A stretch of 64,000 bases of DNA from Schistosoma mansoni (Eukaryota > Platyhelminthes > Trematoda > Strigeidida > Schistosomatidae). Shown piece after piece: positions 23,576 through 38,500 of this stretch. Numbering within the stretch: position 1 is the first letter of the stretch; every line of letters begins with the position of its first letter. The position numbers and the translations under genes were made by a program. Below the pieces are notes generated by a model, which was not told the origin of the DNA, ran no database searches, and saw nothing but the letters and a program-made list of their open reading frames with translations. Where the stretch lies: assembly GCF_000237925.1 (NCBI RefSeq), contig NC_031495.1, forward strand, positions 24,632,872-24,696,871, given 5' to 3'.

Positions 23576-24918
23576 TTACTGATACTGTTAAAAAAACCAA
23601 TTCCTCTATAACAACTGTACCTAAATAGCGAAATCAGGATTAATCGATTTTGTTTAAATCAACAATTATAAAACTTATTTACACATTTCATTTGTAAAAC
23701 TTACTTCCTAAAATGTATGCTAAAGAGTTCAGCTAAAGACCTGATAGTTACTTATTTCACATTCTTATTCACGCCATTGTTTTGTTTACGTTTAAGTGCA
23801 ATATGAATAGTAGTGTGATAAATTAATAAACGGATAGAATAGAACTCGGCAAGCAGAAATAGTGATGTAATTATTTGCTAAACTTAGAGAGTATTCTCAC
23901 CATATGTATAGATTTCTCAGTGTTGAAGGTGAATCAATTATCAGATACGTTCATAAAATCTTCATATGATAAATATCACCCAACTTTGATATCAATAATT
24001 AAGATCTGTCTTTCAAATTGTTACCAATCACATGATACTGAAAATTGCATGAATTCAGATTAAGTTAAAGGATTTCAAGTTATTTCTTTAAAAATGACAA
24101 AATAGAACGGTTGATAAAACATTTATCTGACTATAATATTACTGAATAATAAATCATTACTTTTTCATACAATGATTTGTTAGAGTTTAGATATGCTTTT
24201 AATCGCAATACTGAATAGTATTTATTTTTCGTTTTCTGCCGATTGTTGACTGTTCAGATTTGCTGCTTACCCATATAGTTTACACTTTATTGACTATCAA
24301 TATTTAATTGAATACTTCTTGATGATGCCTAATTTTGTTGCCAGTTACGACTATTGTATTCTAACACAAAAGTTTTGTTATCAAGTATTTTGATAGAGAA
24401 ATGTTAAACAAACTCTCTACCCCTTTGTAATTTGCCGAGATCCTCATTTCAAATAGTTCTGAATTCGAATTTTATGAGGTGTTCACAAAATGTATTGCAA
24501 ACACGAATCCACCCCGAAAGATTTCCAAATTGAAAAGATCTTGGTTAAGACTGAAATACTTAGAACTTCAATTTATCAAATTTTATTATCAAATTATCCC
24601 ACTGTCACTTGGTAGTTTTTGTCATGAAACATTTGTTTGTACAAGGTTAGATTTAACTATAGTCATAAATGAATAACAAGAATATTTATAATTATCATTT
24701 AGAATGAGAATTTCACTAATTTCTTATTAACTATAAGATAGTTAGATAGTTTGTTAAAACCAATAAACTTTTTCGGATTGCAAATAGTTTTCTTTTATCA
24801 AATAGAGTGACCTTAACACTGTGTAGACCAAATCAATGAGTGTAGGTTAACACAATTAGTTAACGACATTTTGCTTGAGAAAGATTGATTTTTTAAATAA
24901 CATTTTAAAGATATATTC
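23576..24918. other. AT-rich spacer, no gene seen
   Basis: Frames at 23875-24063 and 24479-24676 lack recognisable domains and splice sites. No repeats recognised. Confidence 0.4.
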
Positions 24919-25352
24919 AATACGTTTAGATTGATGTAATGTTAGACCACCATTGAAGACATGGAAGTAATAGACGACCGTCCAGTCCTAGTACTAGACT
25001 CCTCGGAAGTGCGCACCCATGATCCTACACCAAAGAGACTCGAACCTAAGACCTTCGGTTCCGCGTGCGAACGCTTAACCTCTAAACCGCTGAGCCGGGA
25101 GGCATTCATCGGTGTTAATGTTTAACTTTAACCAATTCACAATATTACACGACCATCTACCATTGTCTTCAGTGAGTAAATGCCTCACAACAGGCACGGT
25201 TGAACTCCACTAGTCACGGCTTCTCACTAGAACTCCAAGGAATCCATCTTGAAGCTATTCACTGGTGAGCACATGATAATTAATAATGGTGGTCTAACAC
25301 TAATCCATTCATGATATCAATCTAAACTCACCGATCTCCACAACTATATACT
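24919..25352 (-). mobile_element. Type B hammerhead/tRNA-like SINE, near full-length copy
   Basis: About 434 bp, flanked by a possible 9-bp duplication (GATATATTC at 24910-24918 and 25353-25361). On minus: 5' arm, A box (GGCTCAGCGGTTTAGAGGTT, about 25076-25096), B box (GGTTCGAGTC, about 25030-25041), hammerhead relic (about 24980-25025) with the GAAAC segment and the first core cytosine changed. The two ends are again inverted relative to each other (GTTTAGATTGAT...TTAGACCACCATT). Confidence 0.75.
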
Positions 25353-25361
25353 GATATATTC

Positions 25362-27190
25362 TGTAAATTAATTTTCCGCCTTTAGAACCCCTTTGGGAGC
25401 ACAACAAAATTATAAACTGATGTTCTAACCAAGAAATGAAAATCAAGAACTTTGTTTTGGAAACATCAGAGAAATGATAATTATTTAGGAAATTTAGAGC
25501 ATTTATATCGTGTGAAACAAAAAAAATTCATAAGTGATTAAATAGCACAGATGGTGAGCAGTTCTAATAGTTCAATTTTCATTGTCAGAAGATTTTCATT
25601 ATAACTCGATATACAGGAAATTTTAGTGTTTAAATCTATGTGATGTACGATTCCATAAATAAATATTACTAGGAAACGATTACATTAAGAAACTAAGATG
25701 AAATCCATTTAATTAGTTCATAATACACCAGAATTAACCAAAATGTCTAGTTAATTTCTCGTGGTTAAAATGACTTGTGTTTCTTTTTTAATGCCTTTGT
25801 AATTCGTTCTCCTTGTAAACCATATTATGAAAGTCCTTTCTTCAAACAAATAATATGCCATTCATGATAGCTACATTATAATTAGACAATGTAGATACAT
25901 ACCATTTAGTCAACAGGTCTCAGTCGGAAGCATATACTTCCCAACTTTAATCAAATAGTGGCATCATCAGTATCAAGTTATGATTACAATTATTTATGAA
26001 TTAAAAAATATTCATAAGCTCCTTATTAGGTAATCAAGCAGTTCAAATCACGCACCAGTTTCCAAAAAAGCCTTTCGATATACTCGTTGATAGTCATGAA
26101 TTTAAACGAATGAAATTGGAAGTAATTGAATCAATTACTAATCATAGTCACAATATTCTGTAGCTGAATGATAACATGCTGTCTTGAAGTTTCGAATATT
26201 TTCTTTCATCCTCAGACAAGAGATATTTAATGCTCCTTCGTTTTAGCTCATTCTTTATTTGATATCAGTTCACATGAAAAATACCTCCAAATCCTATATA
26301 TATTATCAACTAGCCTACTCTGTATGTATTTTCAGCCGCTTAATAATCCATAAATAAATCTTTCATTTTTTTATGATATACTTTTCACGGATAATCATTT
26401 CAATACTCCCCCATGCTTTAACAAACTCTTCATAATATTCTACTCTATAAACTCCCTAGTTCTTAGGATAGTGTAATTATTCAGGTTTATGAAAGATTTC
26501 TGTCACTTTAAATAGGAATTCACAGTTCTGAATATGTTTTCTCTTCTTTACATATCTAAAGGTTTATTCATCATTTTGATCAGATGATATTAAATTATTT
26601 GGTTAATGAGGTATCAAGTGATTATCAGTAACTGGTTTATTGGTTAAGATGTTGAACTAAAAATCTTCTAAATGTCTTTGATCATATCAAATTCTTTGAG
26701 TTAGATAATTTAATCAGAAAGGTTTCATTATTTTTTTGACAACATTGTCAACCGGCAATTCAACTACACATCCTAATGAATGCAACAGTGCCAAAATGTT
26801 TTTACTCGATTGGCACTTTGTTGTACTGATAGTGTTAGAGTATGTAGGTAAAAACATATGGAACAAAACTAGATAAATGTTAAAACTCTTTAGAAGTATA
26901 TTAAAGTAGAAAGAAATGACAAACAAATGTCTATATGGTTGATAAACTTAACTTATTCAACATCAAAAGTGTCTCCTAACAGAAATAAGCAAAAGTACAA
27001 AGGATAATCAATTTAACGTAACTGAATACAAGTATTAATTCTTTGTTTTTATATAGCTACGTTCTAGGGTATTGGTATTCCCATAACAAATTGATTTTAG
27101 AAAATTAAAATAGGAATTTCGAATTGGTTAGAATTACTCCACTACTAATCGTTTAGTAATCAAAGATATTTGAACTGTTGAATTCACAAG
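25362..27190. other. AT-rich spacer, no gene seen
   Basis: No credible exon. The minus-strand frame at 26714-26926 has hydrophobic content but no splice context or family resemblance. Confidence 0.4.
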
Positions 27191-27260
27191 TTAATCTAAG
27201 TTAGATCACCATTGAGAACCTGTAAGCACAGGACCGCCGTTTCATTCTTGTATGGGATAT
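27191..27260 (-). repeat. Type B SINE fragment (3' arm and ribozyme edge)
   Basis: TTAGATCACCATTGAGAACC followed by the stem I/stem III edge of the hammerhead (GCACAGGACCGCCGTTTCAT). The rest is missing. Confidence 0.6.
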
Positions 27261-29764
27261 ACCAAGAGGTACAAAACAACAAGAACAAAGAAACAATTTC
27301 TATATAAACTAGATAAACAGGAAAATAATAGAATTAAGCTTATCTTATCAGAAATAATAATATAATCACAGTAAACAATGTTTTTAATTAGAAACTTTAA
27401 GCCAAAACTCCGTCTGAAACACTTATAGACTATCATCTTCATGGAACGTGTAAAAGTCAGATAAGAAAAGTTTTCTACTTAACATTTTCTCGGCCATCTT
27501 GTTTCACCAATACATATTGCAAACCAGAAAGATTAGCAAGGATAATCTAGTTCACTAAAGGATAACATGTTTCATATTGATTAGATCCTATATAATTTAA
27601 GGATAAACTTTAATTACTAATAATAAACTCCATTTTGGGACATTCGATTTATCAAGTCTTTAAAACCAAATCCCTCTTACAGAAAAAGATAATTAATAAT
27701 ATGGTGACCAATGACATAATCCACTGAAACCTAAATGATATATAAAATTGATTTTTCCCAATCATCTGTGGATATGTAGCCACATCTTAAAGAGTAAATA
27801 TATCACAGTCATTTAATTATATCTGTTGGTTATAGATGCTTAATTGTATAATATTGTAACTGTATTTACATAAGTGTTTTGATCAACTGATGTTTAATAC
27901 TACTCAGTTCAATTTATATAAATCTTAATAAATAATTTAAACAAGTAGTGTATTCGTATATTATCTTGATTTAATTCTGGTGTCAACTAAATCCATGTAA
28001 ACAGTGTTTGTACTTGTACTAATAGTAGTTGAATTGGCTTTTTTTTATCACAAAGCACAAGTTACTTAAGTACCCAGCAGATATTACAGTGTAAGGCATA
28101 ACAGAAAATATCATCAGCTCTCACTCAAACAAGATGGTTTAAAACTGAGAACATAAATCCGTGGCTCACAAATGAACTACATTAAATTATATAAGTCAAG
28201 TCGATGAAAGATTGGAGTCCGATTTTCAAATGATACTGTGATTAAGTTAGTTACAGTATTAGCCCTTTCTCTACTGTAGGAAATGGATAAAACAATCTAC
28301 CGAGTTTTTAGTGAATATGTTGTCAATTAGTTTTAATTGATAACTTAACGTCCATGACTTACTTTGTAATTATCATCATCAGAAATGTTTTCTTAGCATA
28401 CAAAAATATGTTTCCGGTGATTTGAATCAGATTTAACATTATATCAACTGAAATTTTTCGTTTGTTCAAAATTGTCAAGAATTAAATAAATGTTATGTTA
28501 GTATCACTCTGTTGAGCATATTATACTTAGATATACTAATTGGAGAAAGCGTGTGAATCCCTGGTCCCTAACAACTTACCCTTTATCTATGTCTTTTCTC
28601 AGAATCTGAAATTGTTAATCTCATTTACATTTTTAAACTGAAAATGGTTTGAACATTGTTCTTGCATCGTTTTGTCACAGAGATGTCCACGAAGTATGAA
28701 GACTTAGGTTAGTTTTACGATATTAGGTGTTTTAATGGATCTCTACAGAACCTAGTCTCTCATTATTCCAACTCTTAACAGCCTGTTAAACTAAGTAGCT
28801 TATTAAGGTTACTTTCATTTGGAAACATAGGGAAAAGTCAGGATAATTAAATTTCTGCCAAGTCGGAATCGGTCTAATTGTCACTGTTAACATTAACCGA
28901 TATTCACGAAATATTCCTGATTTTCTGGAGCATCCAAATGAGTGATTTAAAGATATCTTCCATAACACACCGTCTACAGATCAGGTTTGATATCTGCTGT
29001 GATAGTGGCAACATATGATCGGAAAGTCATAACAACGAAACGAAACTTTCTAGCGCTTACTAATTTTTTAACAGTTCTTCATCTGGTCTTAGTAAAAAAA
29101 GCTATCCTCATAGAATGTTTATTTACGAAGTGATTTATACCCCTTTAATGAATGGAAGCAGAATTTAACTTTCGTCCACATCAACGATTTGACATTAAAA
29201 GGTAGGTCAATTTATTTATTTTTTATTGGTGAAGCTAGCCTCTTCAATAGTTTCTACTACCTATTTTGACAAGTACAACTTTCTTAATAAACTGATATTA
29301 GTTAAATAAGCAATGAAACTTATTTCCTACTAATTTTCAGTGTAAATACTCTGACTTTTTGCCTTGGCATTATCAATTTTAACCAAGCAATCAATAAACT
29401 AAATGAATCAAAAATGTTTTGGAAAGTTCATGATGTAGCGCAGATATACACTCATTATTGATGCACTATACGTTTGACCTTTAAAAATGTATCAAAAAAC
29501 TAGCTGTCTGAAAGACAAAATATTCCTGTTATAATTTTTGATTGCACAAAATGAACCTTAATGTGGTATTGGGCGATCTGATATATTTTGTACTGAACAA
29601 ACAATGCACTATATATAACTTTATTTTAATGAAATGATAATTTAATTATGTTTTATAGCCCCATTATCAATAAAACTAATCAATGACTGACTAACATAAG
29701 CGGAATTAATAGTTTATAACTTGTATTCTAAGTACCTCTTGACATCGGTTTTAATGATTATTCA
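27261..29764. other. AT-rich spacer, no gene seen
   Basis: Nothing recognised on either strand; the short frames at 27242-27442 and 28786-28968 are unsupported. Confidence 0.4.
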
Positions 29765-30080
29765 TTCGTATTGGTTGTTTAAATCTTCCCATTTATATTT
29801 AAGACAACGATTAACCAGTTTCTCTAGAAATATGTGTATGCTGTGTGGATTGCCTGAATATTTCCATTAAGTTACAGGTATTTTAAGCGGAGATAACTAG
29901 TAGCTATCATGGGAGTCTAAGATGCTCCTTTCTTCCTGTTTAGGATTCCTCACTTGTATGTACCTCCATCCCAGAATTTATGTTCACTCTGAGACTTGAA
30001 CCCGATACTGTTCACTTCAAAAGTCTTTGCGTTATCCACTTAGCTTCTGAATCCAGATAGCATTTGACTTTCAGTCCTAA
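29765..30080 (-). repeat. Smα unit, decayed, minus strand
   Basis: On minus: A box AGCTAAGTGGATAACGC (about 30034-30050), B box GGGTTCAAGTCTC (about 29992-30004), a strongly decayed hammerhead (about 29900-29960), then the 3' part ending near 29770. Many substitutions throughout; ribozyme core lost. Confidence 0.7.
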
Positions 30081-30205
30081 ATCCCCTTTGAGAGAATTAG
30101 ACAACCAATACAAATGAATTTGAGTTCACCCCATTGTACAAGCCAGAGGCTGTTTAGACCCAATAACTAAGTGATTAAAGTGTTTGTATTTGGGGCGAAA
30201 GATAA
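30081..30205 (+). repeat. Smα unit 5' part, plus strand, head to head with the previous unit
   Basis: CAGTCCTAAATCCC, GACAACCAATACAAATGAAT, TTGAGTTCACCCCATTGTAC, a decayed A-box region (CAATAACTAAGTGATTAAAG) and GGGGCGAAAG. It starts at the monomer start and stops before the B box. Confidence 0.65.
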
Positions 30206-32252
30206 TTTCGATGAATTGTTTTAGATCAAGTTACTGTATAGCTCCAGTGAATGATCAAGTAACAGAATTTTATTGATAGCTAAAATCTTGATAAGTGCAA
30301 TGGATTTGATGACTTTCATTTGTTTGTTAATGTGCTCTAAACTCAAGGTCTACTAGCAAGCAGTATTATCTGTACAACCAACAACTTCATTTACTACAGA
30401 TAAAAGATTTTTCACTTCTTTCTGTTATATCAAAATATAAATCGTCACCTTAGATCTTCTGGAAAGCCCAGTAACCTGATTTCAGATGAAGAAGGTACTC
30501 CAAATGCTTCCCTGTTAATTATTAATTCAGATTTTCATATATTAATGTGACCTCAAAGTAAGCAGTCGTCGAGAGATTATCTTGAATGCATTGCCACCGT
30601 GATATTTGCATTTGAGACCAAACTTAACAACTAAAAAGGGCACACTTCTCACTTTGAACCCTAAATGGTATAGAAGAAAACTTTCTGGTAGGTATACGGT
30701 GCACTTCAAACCATAGGGAGTTAAGAGAATCAATTAATCATTTGTGATCGTCAGAGTAAATGCTTTGAAAACCAACTATATATTTTGGGAATTGAATGAA
30801 TCATAAGGTCATTACAGATCAACATCGATAGGGAAATAAACAAGTGATACTGAAACTTCATTTGTCGAATATTTCAATCTAGTGTTTATTTTGATAACAA
30901 TAATAAAAAGGTTGCTCTCATTAAGCAAGGAAATATCATTTTTCACTGATATTGTAAGGGATCAAATGATAGCTTCTGAAAACTGTAATTCAGAATTTTG
31001 GAAATGGTCGTCAGTACAAAATACTTTTCTCTAAACCTATAGTAAAACTAAAATTAGATGAATACCATCTTCAGGTATGGATCCAAATTGCTATACGATC
31101 ATAAATACCTTTTAACTACTTTGTGATTACATTTAACCCTTAGAAAAACTAAATAAGTTATTCATCTTGTAAATGATTTGGTGTATAACGGAATAAATTT
31201 AAAATCTTTTCATAAGTATAAGTTCTTACTTAACAAATCTGTCGAAATTCTGATCTTCTATTGGATCAGATCTTTTTCTCATAATTCATAACTCTTTAAA
31301 GCTTGCAAAATGAAAATAAAATCACTTTATATGTTTGAAAATAAGTGATGATAATGAAATCTTTTGTATCATTGATCCATTATGGTATTTCATTTTAACG
31401 TATTACTTCAGCAGTACTCGTATGAAAGCACACTAGATCAATAAATATGTTACATTGCAAATACTCAACGATAACAAATAACCGATAAGAAAAGAGCAGA
31501 ATTTTATGGAATTAAGTACCGAAAATTCCAAATTGATTTTATACCATTTGGGAACTGTGGTAGCAAATATCCTTTCTGATTAGTTTATATACTAATTTCT
31601 ATTAAAACTTTCCATCTATCCAACAATTTCCTTATTTTTCTTTTAAATAAAAAAGTAAAATTTGTTATTATTTTAATTTTACATGTTGTCCTTTTTTTAT
31701 TTAAAGAAAATATTACAAAATCTCCGAATGATAACATCTACTTAGTTTTACATTGGCTATCAAAATTAATCGTTTTTTATGGTGGAAAGACTAGTTACAT
31801 TTGATTTTGATTTACATTACATAAGCCTTTTGTTTATTAGAAAATAATACAATCAATAACACAATAAATGTTAACTTTTATCTTTATCAATTTTCCTCAT
31901 TGTCGTTTTAGTTATAATTAAAATCAATCATCCATTAGTGGTTAGCCTTTTTTAATTATTGAACAAAATCGTTAAAACTGAAAGTGAAGTCATACAATGA
32001 TTAAGAAAATACATAATTTCCTCCCAGCTATTAATCTAGAAGATTTATACAGAAAGCTTAATCACAAGTAATAAATATAAATTAAGTCAGTCATAAAAAT
32101 GAAGCAGAAATCTTTATCGTAGGACTGAACACAGTGTAAACCCTTTCTTGTTGTTTGTTGTTACTATTCAATCTAGTTGGTAAAAAATAAGGAATATAAC
32201 ATGATTTCTGTAAGTGAGGTAATATTAAAAAAAGGAGTGTATATACTTCCTG
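30206..32252. other. AT-rich spacer downstream of the MARCH-type gene
   Basis: No exon or repeat recognised. The part just below 32253 should contain the 3' untranslated region and cleavage site of the minus-strand gene, but I see no clear AATAAA at a fitting distance. Confidence 0.4.
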
Positions 32253-32558
32253 TCAGTTTGTTGCATCATTTACTGTATCATTTGCACAGGGTTCTGTTGG
32301 TACTGTAAAAACAGATAAGGAACTTTTAAATGAAATTGGTTCTGTCTGCACAGCATGTTTAGTATCTCCCTTTATCGTTACTTCCTCAGATGATAATGTT
32401 CTTAACTTGTTATATATCGCCGTTCCATCATTTTCTCCAGTATTAGTTATTTCATCACAAATTGCTGACTTCATACACCATACAGGTCCTGAATAGTTTT
32501 CAGTGTTCAAACATTGTTGCCGTATTGTATTAATTGCTAATTCAGAATCACCTATGGT
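32253..32558 (-). CDS. MARCH-type gene, last coding exon (C-terminal tail)
   Basis: Acceptor TTTTGTAAAATCTACAG precedes ACC ATA GGT; the frame runs 101 codons to TGA at 32253-32255. The tail is hydrophilic, Thr/Ser/Glu-rich and without a recognised domain (TIGDSELAINTIRQQC ... NDTVNDATN). It joins in phase 0 to the exon ending at 37010. Tail function unknown. Confidence 0.75.
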   Translation of the reverse strand, partial: TIGDSELAINTIRQQCLNTENYSGPVWCMKSAICDEITNTGENDGTAIYNKLRTLSSEEVTIKGDTKHAVQTEPISFKSSLSVFTVPTEPCANDTVNDATN

Positions 32559-35500
32559 CTGTAGATTTTACAAAAACAGTTTACATACATATATTAAAGT
32601 ATGAAAATATTTAATTAGCTTTCAATTGTCAACCAGGTTTTAATACAAAGTTCAAAAATCTTTAAACCATTACACAGGAGAAACTGTGACGTTTGGTCAT
32701 TGTACCTGGTCCTAATGGTCCGTTAATTTGGGCATTTGGTACAGCTCATAGTAAAATAGTACTATTTGTCATATATTGTTTTCAACACAGTTCATTGTCC
32801 ATAGTCATATCTCAATCATTACACAATTTTGCCATGTCATTTTATTCATTACTATTTCATGGTTTTTAAACAACAGCTAAGACTTCTGGATATTTTAAAT
32901 GGATATCGTGATCTCGAAAAACTGCGCCATTAGATTATATGATTATTTTGATACAACTATCCGTTATCAACTTCTTACTAAAACACATACATTAAATACA
33001 ACTATTTCACTCAATTAGTATGTTATATAGAGGGCTAGTGTGAAACAAGACAAGAAATTGCCTAGTACATAATAAACGCAGTGGAGGAAATAAAGTTCAA
33101 TCGTGGTTATATGGAACTTACATCATTTTACATACGTTCTTATAATCAGTATAGTATGTTATCTGCCTGAAATAATTCTTAGTGTCTTTATTCTTTTTGT
33201 TAACATAAAACTGATGTGTCTTTTTAATACCTAGCTAAACGTGGAGCGAAAAATCCAATAGTACAAAAGTTATACCGACGAACAAGTAAGTCAATAAATT
33301 TCTATATTACGAAACAGAAAAATGAAACCATTTTGGATGATATTTAAACTAACCAAATGAACAACACGTAAATATATCTTTAAAATTATAAAATCATCGC
33401 ATTTTGACTAAATATTTTTGATACTAATTACCAGTGAAATTCAAAATATCTGTTTAAATTTACTTAGAATTCGTCAGTTGTAAGTATATGCACCTTCACA
33501 GTTGATGTTAATAATGAGACTTGGAACAAGTATACACCAATTAAACCCTTGGAAATAATAATAATTTTTTTCAATGTCTTTTATTAAATGTTAACACTTG
33601 ATGAAAACGATAAAAAGCATTTAAGTCTGTCTTATACAAATGAGTCTTTTAGTGGTTGGTACGCAAATAATTTCTTATACTTGTATGATCGTTAAATAAA
33701 AATACAAGACCAGCTGTCCTTTCACTAATCTACCAGTTTGTTCCTTAGTTTACGAATATAGATCATTTGTTCAAGAAGTAAAACTGTGAAATCATTACGA
33801 TATTTTTTTAAATAACACACTGTTCAGTAATAATATTCAGTTCATGAAATATAATAAATAATTGTACTCTATACAAAAGCATATCGATGATGAAATTATT
33901 TAGTATCATTTATGGGCTTAAATAATAAAGCGACTTGATTAGAATAAAAGTTGGCTAAACTCACAATCAAGTGGATTGGGTAATCGATTTTCATAAAGTT
34001 GAACGACATTGTAAAAAATTAATTTTGAAATCCTGAGAAATATTTGCAGTCAGTGTGTTTTAACCACTTTCATTTAAGTGATGGACGAAATTAGGTAGAA
34101 GCCTTATAAATGACCATTTGAAAGTGTTAAAAGTGCCTTAGACATAATAGCAATACAAAACTAAGCACATAAATTAGTTTTATAAGTCACTAAAATTGCT
34201 TTAAAGCTAATATCAAACTGTAATGTAGTAGCCGTGACACATCATTCATGAAACGATGGTGAATTAATACCAATGTTATTTTCAAAATAATTATACCCTT
34301 CAAACTTAAAGCTCAAGAAATGGGAGTTTACTCAGCAAAAATAAATTGGAAAAAATATTTTGGTACATATTTATTCAAAAGTCCTAGTTACTCAATTGTC
34401 ATTTAGGTCAAACTGGTTGTAGACCCGACCTTACATATATAAATTATGTAATCTAAACCTTTCAAATAAATGCTAAAGTAATTAAGGTGAATAGCAAAAA
34501 AATAATTTCCTAACTTTACTTTCAGAATATATCGAGAATAAAGTAATCATTACCTTCAAATTCTGATAGATAAACTCATAAAACGATGATTTATTAAGTA
34601 TACAAATTCGAACTTGTGTTAAAGTTTTCATTGTTGCATTTCGAAAATTTTAAGATATTTAAAAAAAACTTCTTTAGACAAATAGGAGTATATGCCTTTA
34701 ATGGGAACAAAGCAATATTTAATTCATATGAAACCACTCTAATTTTATTTCTTAAATGGGAAGATTTGTTTTAAAATTATTAGTTTACTAAAAGAACTGC
34801 ATTAGCTCTAAATTATAACAAGGTGATTTTTGTCATACATAGACACGTTAAAGGGAACACTAGATTGTTATTTCGTAGTATGTGATCGCTCAGCAATGCA
34901 TGCCCACAATCCCACCATGTGTCGAACTTAGAACTATTAAGTTCCGAAGTGAGTTTATCACATTTAGACAAGTGATTTCGAATCCAGTTGCTCACATTTC
35001 CAACTTTAACCAATTTGTGACATTGTGTTCTGTCCTTTAATACCACTTTTAATAAAGGACTAGATGTATCAAACAACTGATAACAGCTGATGCCTGACCA
35101 AAAATGTAACGATAGTCAATATAAAATAATTTTTCGACAATTCATCAGTTCAATGGTCCGATTATTAAATCTTGATTATATAAGGGTGTAGTTAATATTA
35201 TAGGGAAAATACAGTTTTTCAGTTATGCGAAAAAAGAAGCCTAATAAAATTACTCCTTTCCAGTTAATTGCTAAATGATAGATTGATAACAGAAGCTATC
35301 AATGTTACACGTTCTAAATTAAGTTATTTAAAACCTACTTATCCAACCAAATTTTAATTATGCAACAATGTACACCTTATCAGGCACGGTCAGACCAACA
35401 TAAATTAGCTTAGTTCAGATATATTATAACATCGTCCATCGTCTTTTTTCATATTAAATGTGGTCAAATATATCTTGGTTATACTTGTCGATTGATTACT

Positions 35501-38500
35501 TCTTTGGTCGCAGTCCCACGTAGGTCAAACATTTATAATTTTATTGTGCTTACAATATTATGTTCTCATTTTTATTGGACGTGTTATCAAACACATATTT
35601 CCGTATACCCATAATATATAAAACAAAATCGATTTCATCACTTGCTATATTCATATTTTTTAAATTTATATTTAAATATACATGTAACAATATCAACAAA
35701 TTATGATTTACATGATACTATAAATTTCTTCATGGTTGAATCCCTTAAGCTGATAGAATTGAATGCAACGACAAATATTAGGTCTGTGGTATTGAAGCTC
35801 ATTTTACTAGGTACCAAGTGTTTCAAATCAATTTAGAAAACCTGTATATAGGCTTACTTTTACTAATTCTTGGCATTATACGATTGAAACTCTACTTTCA
35901 GTAGTCATTAGTCTATAATTAAACATGGTATACCTGACTTATTTCTCTATTAATCCTTAGTGGTTAACTCGGTTTAAATAAAGACATAGAATAGCTCATG
36001 ATTTAATGAATGGAAGTGAAATAACCCCTAAGTAAGGAATGCAGAGACGTTTGCTGTGGTAATGTACAAAGTCCAAAGTTTTATGATGAAAAGCAGCAGG
36101 CAAGATACAACTGTTCCGTTTCAAATGCAATGAAGTTTAAATAACTGTATACGGTGATTAGTTATCACTGTCTAGTCTAATTTTCCATGCAATGATTAAG
36201 TTAGATTAAAAGTATTTTATTGATTCTACTGTGGTATTTATTGATGAAACTCTATAAAAATGCCATAAAAAGAGTCATTTCAGATTACACTTGATGATTT
36301 CTTGATATGAAATAAACAGTACATATTGAATGAATTATGACACTTTACTTATAGGTAAAGTAAATGATAAAAACATTTTTATTGAGATCATCAAAGTCAT
36401 TAACCCATAATTGTAGTTAATCATTCGAGTGAACTCCATCATTCTTCATGCTTACCAAGTTTTTGTAAAAGTTTGACTGATCTATATACTCCTAGCTTTG
36501 TATGGGCCGTCATTATACAATTCATTTTGTAAATTTAAAGGTCATTGTTTAGAATGCAGTTTGTGTACTTCGGAATTGCATGTATGATAGTATTCTAGAG
36601 TCAGTTTAAAAGAATCTAAGCATCTACTCGTAAGCTTTATTAGAGTTGGGCTAGAAGATCTGAATTATTCATAATAAAATCCTCAAGCCTAGCAATTTTT
36701 ATATTAAAAAGTCCGGTATGATTCCTTTTGTTTCCGAACCGCCCAACTGTGTATTGATGAAAAAATGAGTCATACTCCTAATAATTATTAGGTGTTTAAT
36801 GTACTATGACTAACCATAAGCTAACCACAAAAGTATTCAAAACTAAGCTTACAGATATGCTTCGAAGATCTAGTAAATTACCTAATTATGTATATATCTA
36901 TGATTGTACCGATTCTTTTAAAAAGTAAAAAGCGTTTTTATAAAAGCTCATAATATCAAAAATACTTATTTATGTTTTTTTGCAAATAAACTGATTTTGT
37001 ACGACTTACTTTGTTTGGTTTCATACTTGTTTCATCTGACTCAGGTATATCTAGTCGTTTAAACTGTTGATTTTGTTCTTGTTTATTACTCTGAATAATT
37101 AGATTTGGATTTTGTGAATCACGTTTTACGTTTATCACCTTTTTTCTTTTAACGGTTTCTGATAAAACAATATAACTCTGTTCTTTACGCCAAAGTTTCC
37201 ATGATTGATGATGATATCGGAGAGAAAACTAAAAGTTTGTTATTTTAAAATTTTTTAGTTTTCTAGTAAATTACAAATATTCGTAAGTTGATAAAGCAAA
37301 TGTGACAAATAACCAATTGATACTTAAAATCTTTTAAAGTATTTTTCTACGAAGTCCAAGTTTCGTTAAACACGTGCACTTGAATGGTGCATGCAGATAG
37401 CAGTCAGTCAGCGACAACGTAGGACCAGGCACACATATGCATCGGTCCAAGTTGCTATACCTCGTTAGCACAACAAGATGAACACCGGATTCATAGAAGT
37501 AATTAATTTAGTGGTGGTAGTATATAAAGAAAGGTTGTATATAAGGATATAGTATAGGAAGGAAAAAAGTTATGAAGCAATTTTAATCTCAAAGTTTAAG
37601 GGAAGATAAAGAGTGTATACACCTACGCCATTGTGATCGATTCTGAGCCATGTCACACAGAGTCTCCAACCATTGGTTACGATAGTCACGCGGACCCCAA
37701 CCAGGTAGTCTGCATCTACCAACATGGCTCAGACTAGAAGTTAGTGACTTCAAGCACTGATACCACGTTTTGGTTTGGCCGCCCCTAACTCTCTTCCAAC
37801 CATCCCCAATACTAGTCAACATTGCGCGTCGTGGTAATCGATGTTCAGGCATACGTAACACGTGGCCCAACCATCTCAGTCGATGAAGATTCATCACCTC
37901 ATCAACTGATTTACCATCATTCCCTAATACCCTGCGTCTAACCTCACTATTACTTACCCGGTGATCCCAGCAGATGCGAGCAATATTTCTAAGGCATCTG
38001 TGTTCAAATACTAGTAACCTACGAGTATCTTCTACTCTTAATGGCCATGTTTCGCAGCCGTAAAGTAGAACAGAGCGAACTGCTGTGCAGTATACTCGTC
38101 CTTTAATTGATAGACGAATATCTCGTCTTCGCCATAGGTGACGTAAGTTGGCAAAAGCCAAACGAGCTTTTTGAATCTGTGCTGAGATTTCGTCAGACAC
38201 CAACCCATTAGGGCTGATCAGACTTCCAAGATAAGTGAAGTTGTCGAAGCGTTCGACTACTTCACTCCCTATCCTTAGTTCAGGTGTTGACGCAGGCCAG
38301 TCCTAGAGTAACAATTTACATTTGGATGGGGAGAAACGCATCCCAAACATCCTGGCATTACTGCTCAGTTCTAACAGAAGACTCTGCATTTTGTCAGCGT
38401 CTTCACCAAACAGGACTATGTCGTCTGCGTATTCTAAGTCGATAAGTGAACCTCCTGGTAGAAGATCAATTCCTGAAAATTCAGTCGACGAGAGTGTTAT

